From positions 37,491,829-37,555,828 of the forward strand of contig OX387187.1 of assembly GCA_947561395.2 (NCBI GenBank): 64,000 nucleotides of DNA, written 5' to 3'. Shown piece after piece: positions 38,901 through 51,191 of the stretch. A program made the position numbers and the translations under genes. Each line of letters starts with the position of its first letter. Positions within the stretch are counted from its first letter, which is position 1. Source of the stretch: Buxus sempervirens. Its lineage: Eukaryota; Streptophyta; Magnoliopsida; Buxales; Buxaceae. The notes below the pieces were generated by a model. It worked only from the letters and a program-made list of their open reading frames with translations, was not told the DNA's origin and did no database searches.

Positions 38901-41900
38901 ATAGTCCAATGCACGTGGTGTATGGGTTCATGTAGTAAAAAGGGAATTTACTGGAAGATGATTCAGATGTCCATTATTAAATGGACTATCTGGATTGGCC
39001 ACGAGGTACTTTGACAGATATCTTTGGGAACCATATTTAGCTACATGACCTTGTGGTGCTAAGGATTGTGAATTTCTATCTGAGGGTTCTTGCTAAGGAT
39101 ATTAGATTACCAAAAATCTTCATAATTGCCTTTTGAATTCATCATATTCTTTCTTTAAAGGAATAAATAACTATTTTATGTTTAATTCTTCTTTTTCAAA
39201 CTTTCCTATTGATTTCTTACATAAAGGAGAAAAAAAAAGAAGAAGTGAATTCTTTACATTTTGGAAAAAAATACTTTTTTTTCCCTTGTATTTGATAGTT
39301 TATCTTAAGATTATTCATGCATACATGTAACTATTTGTTAGAAAGGTATAAGCAATTCCTTCATTGTTTTAACAAAAAGGTACCTAAATTGCATATAACC
39401 ATCCTTAACTGAATGCAGTAGAGTAATATGTAACAGTGGCGCAAGGGGCAAGAAATTTCCATTACCTTCCAAAACTGTTAAAAACAGTTTTAGATATGTA
39501 GCAGGAGCTGCATGGGGTGGACGTTCTTGACTAGATGTGCTGTATTTTTATTTATTTGTAGACATACATATGGTCCCCATATATCATGGGTTCATTTGTC
39601 TGTATTATCCTTTTCTCTAAGTTTTTATATAATATTCTTCATTGTCCATAAAAAAAAAAATTTGTGAAAACCAATTGTGCTTCGATGACATGGCCCCCTT
39701 ATATTCTACTTCCTTCAATCAACATATGTGGTGACCCCACAATACCCTAAACAATATAGCATATTGGCCCTTATACCATGGTGCATTGTACTCTATAAGT
39801 GGGGCCAACTTATGTTGAGAGAACAAATTAAAACAAAAATTCTATCCACTATGACTAAAGCTTCTATTTTTTTATTTATTTTTTGCAAAGTTTCTTTGGT
39901 AATCCTTTAGCGAACTCATAATCTTCTGTCCTCTTGTCTTGTATACATGGGCACTTTTACAATTGTGCCTAAGATACAAAACTTTGGTTTCAGTTCCTCC
40001 ATCCTTTAAATTTTCATAAGCACCAAACATACCCCTTCATGCATGAACTTTACTATTTTCTCAATTTTTTCCTTTTCTTTTTGATTTGTCAATCATTCCC
40101 CCGCCTTCCCTCATCCAAAATACTTTCTATCTTTTTATTGTCTTTTTTTTCTTTCATAAGCAATATAATGAAGGTACTTGAAGATTCATAATATGTTTGG
40201 ACCTACCATATGAGAAAACCTATCTTAGGAAAATATTTACTTCTCGTTCAATTATTCTTTAACCATTTATTTTGTGTGCAATTTGTTTTAACCAAGGTTT
40301 TATATTTCAATTTCGCTTGACATTTTGCTAGGTAGACTCGGTGAAATTCCATCGGCATGTTTGTGAAATCTTTTCAACATGAAGAAAAATTTTGTCGTCA
40401 TGCGTAAATTGAGTCAAAATTTTGTTAAATTCATGGAACTTTCAAATAATATTTTTATTGGGTCTAAATGAGATAAAATCGACATAGAACCTCAACATCA
40501 AAAGAAATATGCATATTGCATACACAAAATTTTGCGTTTGAAAATAAACGGATTAGATGTGGAGATACAAATTATATTGTAGTTTATTTATATAAAAAAA
40601 GTGTGGTACAAAATCTCTTTGATTACTTTTATTATTATCTTCAAAATCTTCGATTTGAGATCTAAAATAGCTTGATCTCAAATTTGCCTTCAATCTTGCT
40701 TGACGATCGTCATGAAAGACAAACTAAGTGTAGATATGTGCAGATCTGTGATGGATTTAGTGAGAAGTCTTCGGCTTGATTTTGACTTATTGGCGTATTG
40801 AAGATCTTAGAAAACTTCTATTTTGGTGTAGATCTCTAGGTTGTGGAGCTTATCAGAGATAGATTGCTTGAATTTTCAGATCTTGAAAGCATTATTTAGG
40901 CTTTAGGTTTTCAATTCTTTAAGGATTTCTGGGTTTTTACTTTAGAACAACATAACTTCAATTTCTTCAGAGCTTTAGGTCTTTAAAATAGCAGAGCTTC
41001 GATTGTTTAGAGCTTTAGGGTTTTTGAGAGTTAGAGTAGCAGAATGTTGCTTCTTCTGTAGATTTCATGTGTCTAGAAGGGAGAGAGGGCCACCATATTT
41101 ATAGATATGGGGAGGGTATAGTCCTCTATATTTAAAACTAATTATCATCTCTTGTAGATACTTTTGTATTTTGAAGAATTATTAATATTTAAGGATAATT
41201 CTTATATTTTGAGAATTACTAAAATAAATAATTCTTTAATGGGGCCCACAAAGAACTTGCTTAGCTTGTTATGGAGAGAAAATTCTATTTATTTAATTTA
41301 AAGAATTTTGTCCCTAATTGGGGTCCGCCTATTTTGTGAGATTTTACCATGTTGTCATGGCCAAAACTTTTTGCTTGTAGCAGAACAATTGTGTGGCGCT
41401 ATGGCTCCCACCTAGTCATAGCCAGCATATATAATCTAAGTACTTTTCCCATTTGTAACAATGCATATATCATCTAAGTACTTCTCCCATTTGTAACATC
41501 TTCCACACGATACCTTAGTCAACAGGATACAAGTCACTTCTGAGCTCGGCACACCAAGCTTGCCTTGGCCGGCTCACAAGTCACTTCACAGCACCTAATT
41601 GGCGCTCTCCCTATTTGTAGTGTTCTCGTGTCGTCATGACCTATCAAGGGCAAGTGCTATAAGGGTCCTTGACCAAGCCGAGCATAAAATGCACCCCCAT
41701 ACAAGGCCATGCACGTAAAGTGTCACTATACCATCTCGAATAACATTGGAGATCCATCAGCTCCCATCATCGTATGATAAGGTAATCTTGCCCATAGTGC
41801 ACCTCCTACAATCTTGGCATACCTATAATGACAAGGGAGGCAACCTGCATTTCGTAGCACCAACGAGAAGCCAACATGGTGCTTCACGCCTAGAATTAGC

Positions 41901-44900
41901 AACACAAGCTCTCTTGGTAGAGCGTCGGCAATGTGCTACGCGACACTTGTGGCACATGTTCAAATCCAAAGACATGCCTCCGCACAAGCCCATGCTAAGC
42001 ACACACTGCCTAATGGTAGTCCATCAGTCAGCCATGCCCTGCCCATGCATGATAGCACGCACAAAGGCCAATGAAGATGCCAACCTCCACCCCTACATAA
42101 GAGCGTACTACTATTGAGCTGCCTACCCTAATAGCGTCTCGAGACGTACCATCGTGTCCCGGGAGACTCTAGACATCATCTTCATGATGCCAAGGCCTGC
42201 CTCCAATCTCCATGGGGAGTGCTTGTCTCGTGTTGATTGTGGCACTAGGAAGGGCCAAGCACAACCACCTTCCTTGAGGAGGATACTTTGACTTCCCTCT
42301 ACCCTAAGGAAACATCACCTTTGCTGGTACAATCATACTGGGGGTTTTTCGGAGTTCCAGGAGGAGTTTTCCCAATCTATCTGGACCAGTAGCTTCGTGA
42401 CATAGTTCTCTTCTCTGTAGACTCAACCTGGTCATCCAACTCTTCATCAATTCTTCTCCACACCTCCAAACCCTTGTGGGGCCCACACGCTAGAAATACA
42501 CCCTTTGAGCATTTTCTCCGCATGAACACCACACTACCATCTAGGCACCCCTGTGCTACGTAGATATACCTCAGAGTTGTTCCTCAAAATCTCTCCACCT
42601 GTTGGTCACACCCGACCGAAGTCAGCCCTATAGGGCCAAGCTATGTGCCTATTGTTGCAATATCATCAGCCAAGTACCATACAAGTTGCTTGCCCCTAAC
42701 AGTGTGGCATTTTTTTAATCTGAAAAATTTCTCTTCCTACACATAAATAGTTTTTATATGGAAGTATGATTCTGTACAGTGTGGAAGAAATACAAAGAAA
42801 TAATGCCCAAATGGCTGAGTTATAGAATCCATTCTATGAAGGTCTATATGAGAGACAATTAAGTGTGGAATTATACCAAAATATGACAAAATGGTTGAAT
42901 ATGGCATACATATAGGCTAAAATGTAAAATATATCATTGACACAAGTCAAGGAAATACAAAATGAAAATAAGACTAGAACTCAAATAATTCTATAAAATC
43001 AGCCATCCGTATTTACCTCAAACCTAAGCTTTTGAGATGCTTCAAATCCTCAACAAATGTGTATAGTAGTGTTTTATATTCATTGAACAATCATAATGAG
43101 CGTCTCGTAAGATGTTTGAGGTGAAAAAAATGGGTCATTGACCCTTTATAGCTCATGAAATTGAGAGTAAAATAAGAGAAATATTGATAAAATGAGGCGG
43201 GATTTCTCTTGAAATTTTTCTTAAAAGGGCTATTTAGGCATTGTGTGCAAAATTATTCATGCTGTCAAAATTTTGTTAGCGCTGGACAAAATTTCATGTC
43301 ATGGTATGAAAATTTCTTTGGCATGTTGGAATTTTGCTACTGTGATTAGCTTCCACCAAGATTTGCACCATGGAGGGGGAAGTGGCAAAATGTAGCTAGC
43401 ATGCTGCCAAAATTGTAAACACTAGCCTTAAGTACAAATAAGACCTTTTGTAGGTCTTGTCAAAGTAGGGATCCGAGAGGGTGGATTAGCAATAGATCTA
43501 ACTTTTGGTACTTTTAAGTGGCTATGCTTATACTTGAACTTCCATTCTCATGCTGGCAACTCAAAGCTGTAACATCAAACCAAGTGATGGTCTGTTGGTT
43601 TGAACTACAATCGTTTCCAGAATATTTTATATTTGATCGGCTATAAGGGCATTTTAGTGTAGTCAAAATGAATTTCCAACTTCTACAGGGGAGCAAGAAG
43701 ATGGATGCCATTTGCTTGAATCTGACATTTGACATACTTCTTCACTTGATTATCTTCTTCTGCTCTCAGCCAGTAATGGTCTAGTCTATAAATCTTCTTA
43801 CTAACCATCTTCCATTAACACGATCCCTTCATAATTATCTTTTTGTTATTTGTACATATTTTTAGATCAAAGATCTGTAAAATTATATCCAGCCGCTTGA
43901 GAAAAATTCCTGCCTTTGCTTCTGGTTACATAGATTAGATCACAATCCATATAGATACTTTATAGTTACTGTTTATTGGATTGTTAACATATGGCCTAAA
44001 AGTTTAGGAAATTGAAAGAAATATTTGGGTGCAATACTTTTAAGACATGGGAAATCCACAATCCACAGTAAGATTACATGTCACCAAACAGAAACCAATT
44101 TAAGAATCCTGCTGTCTTGCACAACCATCTTGCACAGTTCATTCGCAGCAAGACTTACAGTAGAACAAAAACAAAAAACACAGTATTTTTTCTGTATTGT
44201 TCTCCCCCTGCATTATCTTTCCAATCTGTATAAGATCAATTGAAATGAAATTTCACCAGCTTAGCTGATCTGAATCCAACAAACTAGCATGTTGATACAC
44301 CATCCAAATACTTTACTGAACACATGCTCTTGAACCTAATAGACATTTTCTTTCTCCCATACAAGATCTGTGCCTTTTCTTTCTTGTAAGACTATTTTTA
44401 TGAGTAGAATCTATTAATTCATACTTGTTTTCTTTTGTCACTTAAATTTTTATCAATTGTTGTTAAGAAACTCTCTGTTGGGATCTATTTTCTTTCTGTT
44501 GAGATTTTTTTTCCCGTGAGAAAGTGTCTACAACAGCATTTAGTATTTCTTTTGATGTGTAACAGTGGGGGTGCTGGTGACAACAGTGGTCATCCTGGTG
44601 AGGAGGGCACAATTACAGGGAAGAAGTGTCCCAAGGGCCTTTATGGTACATTCTGCAATGTATGCACATCTCGCTGTCTTTTTCCATTTTTCTGCCTATG
44701 AACTTCATTTTTTTTTTGTCTTACTGCTTCGTCTGGGATATCTTCCATTCATAAAAATCATAAATGATTCTATACTGTGCTCCCTTGTTATTAGTTTCTG
44801 CCAATGTTCAAGCATTTAAGCAATCATATAATATTTCACTAATGTCATATGTCTCTCATTCATTTCCTACATCCAAATACTTGTAAGTCACTTAAAAATA

Positions 44901-47900
44901 TGTCTTTGATGGTTTTTCGGTAACAGTTTTTATTTCATGTCAGATTTTATTTTCAGCCTTTGATGAATCTGGTAGAATCCAAAACGTCAATGACTCTCTG
45001 GTTCATTCTTGATTATTTTTTATGCACAGACAAAGTTAAGTGGAAACCGTTAATGTTCATATAACTATAATCTTGTGTCTTTGTTCATTGAAATGGGATT
45101 GAATGCAAGGATCAAAATTTGGCATTCTGGTGAAATTTCACTGGCCATGCTGGAGTGAAATGGGTGAAAATTTCCTCAATTGGGGGGAAATTATGGGGAA
45201 ATGGTTCTTTTTTGCAATTTTTTGGCCCTTAGGCTAATTAAATACATAAATAAGCTTGAAATACCATTTAATAAGCATAAATAAGCTCGAAATACAACTT
45301 AGTAATCACTAACTTATAAATTAAATGCACTTTCATCGAAATAAAAAGCCAATACAAGTCAATAAAATACAAATACAAACAATTAAAGATAGAAAACACT
45401 AATCACATGATTCACATCCACATAAAGTGTCTACTTGGCTCTATATCATAATTGCTCTCGTTCTGCTTTTGCTAGGAATACAATAACCACTCAATGTACT
45501 CACAATACTCCTTGTAGGTCATGATGTAGTGGCATATAGATTCAAACTCCCTACATGTCTCTCATATGCGTCACTAATAATGCAACTAAACATCCCATAT
45601 CGTAGATAGTGATGGTCTAATGGCTATGGTGGCCTTGGTGGGTATCCATGTGTAGTGTAAGCAAAAAAATCCTTCATAAATTCCCCTCTACCTCTATATT
45701 ATTTTCTGTATCGTAGTTGTACCCTCCTCTATATGGTTGCAGATGATCCAAATTGAAGGATCCAAAACTCTATGATATGGAACTCTCTTGTTTTGCATCC
45801 ATGGCCTTCTTTTCTTTCCTCATCCGTGGAAGAAGATCAAAACAAAACATTTTGTTAGAAGTACAGAAGAAATAAGAAATTATTGCTTTTCAATTACTCA
45901 ATATTAGATACTATTAACCAAATTTTAACATTCCTTACAATTTTGTTTCATATTTTAGTAATAAAATATTAATTTATAATATCTTTTTAAAGTTTTTATC
46001 AAGGTTTTAAGTATCGGCCGATACCGAGAAGTATCGGCCGATACGTATCGGTATCGCCATAAGGCGATACAACTCGGTATCGGCCGAGTATTGGTCGGTA
46101 TCGGTCGGTATCGGCCGGTATCGGCCGGTATCGGATTTGGTATCGGACGTATCGGTTGATACAACTCGGTATCGGGCTAGACCGATACCAAACCCGATAC
46201 CGAGTTTTTAAACCTTGGTTTTTATACCATCACATATTGACACTTATACTCTGTAATATATTCTCATAATTATTCACTCTTTTAGATTAATTGTATAAAT
46301 TTTTGAGAATTTTTATTGATATTTGCTATTTATAATTAAGATATAACTAATTATTCAAATAAATAGTATTAAATAAAATTCAGCTTGTTCTATGAAGATT
46401 TAGAGTACTAAAAGAAAAAAAAAAGGTTTATCTCAATTAGGAATCTTAAAAACAAGATATCTTCGAGTCCACTAGGCGTAGGAAGCTTCAAATCACTGTT
46501 TGCACGGTCTCCTACGCAGATTACGTAAAAAACTTGAAGATTTTGTGCAAAATTTGGAGGAAGAAATATTTGGTGTTTTGGGGAAATTTCTACACTTAAG
46601 TGAGGCATGTTATACGTGTGCCTCACAATTCCCTCATCGGGCGGCATGCAGGGGGAAAACATGGGGCGAAAAAAACCTCACTATTTTTGTTTTGCTCCAT
46701 TTAGGGAGCGAAACTTATATTGATTGAGTGCTTAAAATTTTGCTGGAGATAAAACTTTAGATAGGAATGGCAGTATAGGATCCTCGTCACCAATCACACT
46801 AATTTTGTTGAGGTGCATACCGTGCATTGTAGATTTTCATTAAGATGGGAAAATATAAATGCGAAATTTGTATGCAAAGTCCATATCTTCTAGTTTGGAA
46901 ACCTTTTAAGGTTTTTATTATTACACTGGTTGAGCTCACCATTGAGATATAGCTAATATTCATGGAGTGGTCAGTCATACTTGGATTAACTTCTATATCT
47001 GAAAAATATCTTTTCCTTGAACTGTAAGTTTAAGTTATACTTGCATGTGTAATTCTTTCATGGGCCTCTAGTTGATGTTTGCATACTCAATCAGAGAAGT
47101 ATCAGATATACATGAGCTTATACATAGACGATATCCTTTTTTGATTTTTCAAATGTCAGTTCTACTGTTTTCTTTTCTACATTTGAATAGGAAAATATTT
47201 GTTCTTAATTTTTTGGATACTGTAATTCTGTTTTCATTTTTAATATTATTTATTTTTATCTTATTGTTGTTATTGTTTATGGCGGGACTTGGCGCAACGG
47301 TAAGGTTGTTCCATTGCAACCTAAAGGTCACGGGTTTGAGTAACAAGAAACAGTCTCTCCACTTGTGGGGGTAAGGCTGCGTACGTCAGACCCTTCCCAA
47401 AGCCTATGCAATGGCGGGGAGCCTTGTGCACTGGGCTAGCCTCTTTATTGTTGTTATTGTTGATTTTTTCTATATTAATTTTTCTAGTAATCTGGGAATG
47501 CAATTTGTTGTCTTTGGGAGCTTGAACTGTACTATTCAGAAATCCATGTCTAATTGAAGCCAATTTATTGACACTACCAGAACAAATGAGTAATTAGACC
47601 GATTTACTTATAAGATTGGGAGAACAGCATCTAGAAGATACAATCCAAAATCATCATGATCATATAAAATGCTTCTCCATAATCAGCTCCTAGAAAATAA
47701 AATGTGTTAGAAAAAATATGGTTTTTTTGGTTAGGTGTCTTCCTAATGTTACTAACAGGTTGTGGATATGTGGGGAACGCGAGGAACATATTTCTTCAAG
47801 TATTTTTATGTCCTAACTCATTTCTTCCTAGAAGTGCACAACCAACTCAACTATACTGAAACTCCTTGATAAATTTAGCCATGATGAGAAACTTAGCATC

Positions 47901-48912
47901 CTTCCCATGTTTGGATTTTGTGTACTATTTTCTTTTGATAACAATAAATTATCTTGATGTTATCTTTCTAGAAACTATGGGTTTCTTTCTTTCCATCATG
48001 TTTAGAGCATTGGTCACATTACCATGGTCAACCTAACAACTATGGCATGCACTTGCGGCAGCGTGGGGAAATATTTGTTCTCAATTGAAAATAACATATT
48101 TATCTTTTTTCCTTTTGAGCCACGTGAAAAATAATTATGGATAAGGGTGCTTTTCCACCTACAAATTTAGCTTGTTAACTGACTTTCTGGGAACCACTTT
48201 CTCAAAATTTACATTGTTAATGATGAGCTTCCAGAGTCTTTTTTGACAAGGAAATAAACAGCTTGCAACCAACCTACATCGAATCCACTTGCAAGTTTTT
48301 ATATTTTCCCTGTCTTTTGCTTAATTTTTCTCAATTTTGTTGAATTATAAACTATTATTTCTTGAATTTTTGTTACAAATTTAGCTATTTTAATTTTTCA
48401 GTCAAATTTATTTTAATTTTTTCCATTTTCTAGTTCTCTAATTTTTTTTCGTCATTTTGAATGGCATTATTTTCTGTGAAATAAAAAATTTAAGTGATGG
48501 TACTTAAATCCATAGGCATATTTTGTTAATCAGATTTCTACGAGGATTAGATGTGTTTGTTTCTAGGCATTTTTGCAATCAAATAAAAATTATATCTGTT
48601 AGAAGGAGAAGGCTAGAAACAGTTGAAACGCATCTAGTTGGAAGATACATGATCCAGTTGGATAAGCGTGTGGGTTGCGTACAGGGTACACCAATATCCA
48701 AGTGTAGTTACAAGAACCTGATTTTAACCAAAGGAAAAGATCACAAAAAAGGGGAAAGATAGAAATAGAAGGGAGTGTCGAATATTCTGTTTAACTTGAA
48801 TTTTTGTACTTCATTTGTCTTTCTGATGTGAGAAATTTTTTTTAATAGGTGGAAGGATTGAACTTGATTTGGGTGGGAGTAAAATAATGTGGAACACAGT
48901 TGGAACATTGGG

Positions 48913-48953
<41 letters not shown>

Positions 48954-51133
48954 TGCAAAAAATTCTCTAATATTTTTTTGAACTAGTTCATTACAGTTGA
49001 ATATTGGTCTTGCTCTTTCTTTTCCAGGTTCTGAATTATCATTCTCATCTGATGAATTATTCTGAACTAGAGTTAATTGCTACTGGATGTCCTTCATGCT
49101 TTGAATTATATTCGCAGGAATGTCCTGTTGGTACTTACAAAAATGTTGATGGCTCTGATAATTCTCTTTGTGTACCTTGCTCTCTGGAGCTTCTTCCCCC
49201 TCGTGCAGAGTTTATATATGTACGAGGTAATTTTGATGAGTGTCCTTAACATCTGGATTGGTACTCCTGAGAACTTGTCTTCTATTTTAAGTTTTGCTTG
49301 TTTTCCTAATACTGTCACATAATGGTTCTAGTTTTTCAATGCAGGAGGTGTTGGCAAGCCCTCTTGCCCATATAAATGTATCTCAGAAAAGTATAGGATG
49401 CCAAATTGCTATACACCTCTTGAGGAGCTAATATATACATTTGGAGGGCCATGGCTTTTTTCACTTTTCCTGACATGCATTTTGGTGCTCCTAGCTTTTT
49501 TGTTAAGTACCGTACGAATTAAATTGGTTGGATCAGATTATTCTTATCAAGCTGGAAATTCTATTGAACACCACGGTCGTCACCACTCCCCATATCTCCT
49601 TTCCCTTGCAGAGGTGCATTTTTGATGTATTCCTTTATCCAACAGATGCCCTCTTTTTTACTTTAATTTTTGATTGTTAGAAGATATATTATTATCTGAA
49701 TGTTCTTTTGCTGATACACACACATGATCTTTACCTGGAGATTAGGTAAGGGGGACCAGCAGGGCTGAAGAAACCCAAAGTCATGTGCACAGATTGTATT
49801 TTATGGGTCCCAATACTTTCAGAGAACCATGGCATCTTCCTTACTCTCCACCCAGTGCAATTATTGATATTGTGTAAGAAAGCATTTCAACTTGGTGGGC
49901 CTGAAGCTTTATGATACTATAATGTGTTATAGAATCATGCATTTTCTATACCCTTTGCAGCATAGCATCTTGATACTGGTCCATGCAAAAGATGTGTCTC
50001 CACAGAGAGATCATTCTTCTAACAATTAAATTTGTTGATCCTAACAATCAAAATGAACTATTTCTTCTGATGTTCCCATCATCCTGAGTGCGAATGTTTG
50101 GACTTTAGGATCCCAGCCAGGCTGTCATTTATCCAAGTTATAATTTATACCAATTGGACATTTATATCCAATGAACTTTTAGATGCGCATGTTGCATCCA
50201 ATTACATTGCAAGTTGAACCACCTTCTCATGATTTGTATGCCAATTTGTTTGTAGATATGAAGATGCTTTCAACAGATTCATTGATGAGATCAATTCTGT
50301 TGCTGCCTATGAATGGTGGGAAGGGTCAGTACACAGCATATTTTCTGTGCTTGCTTATCCTTGTGCCTGGTCGTGGAAACAGTGGCGCCGTAGAAATAAG
50401 ATTCATCATCTTCAGAATTATGTCAAATCCGAATATGATCATTCCTGTCTCCGCTCTTGCCGATCACGAGCTCTCTACAAGGGGATGAAGGTTGGCCTAC
50501 CATGAAGCATGTTTGATTCTCTTTGCGCAGTCATTTTCCATCAGGAAAAGAAAATTCTTCAACGTTACATTAATTTACAGTATTAGCTTCAAAATGCATT
50601 AAATTTTAGGGACATTTCATTAGTTATCAATAGCAATTTTTTCTTTTATATTCTTTTCTATTTCTCCCTTCCCTTTTTGAGGGTCTTTTCTTTTGTGTCT
50701 GTTGGATGGGGGCATAGGTGGGACATAGGAGGTTTTGACTGAGTTCAGTGGTCCAGTCAGCCAGGATCACCTGATGGTGCCAACTTGGCCAAACAATCAC
50801 ATAGATGTTGATCACAAGGTGAAAACCAATAGGTTTACCTTCCTAACATGTGCCTCATGTAGCGCTTTTTCATGTCCTTTAATCTTAGTTAATTTTCCTT
50901 TTAAATTTTCATTTTTTGATATCTAGGACAATCTTTTTTCCTCTAGATCATTGGCTTGTTGCATGCATAGTAACACAAGATTGTCTATACATGTTCATTG
51001 TCCAGGTGGACAGGTATACCTCTATCATTCTCAATTGACCAAAATAATGCTTATATTTTGCTATTTATTTTATGCAACTTTCTATATATGTATGTATGTA
51101 TGTATGTATATGTATATATTTAAAAATAAATAA

Positions 51134-51191
<58 letters not shown>

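Noticed and set aside
39436-39661. SINE or LINE insertion
   Set aside because: Poly(A) after a LINE-like tail, but neither promoter boxes nor a target duplication could be found.
41746-42117. 123-codon frame as a host gene
   Set aside because: Inside the composite repeat block, no known domain. Kept only as an unassigned finding.
45955-46164. Arg/Tyr/Pro-rich repetitive frame
   Set aside because: It is the translation of the TATCGG word repeats of MITE 3, not a protein gene.
48523-48762. 79-codon frame in intron 12
   Set aside because: Basic-rich but unmatched. Exons 12 and 13 join in phase 0 without it.
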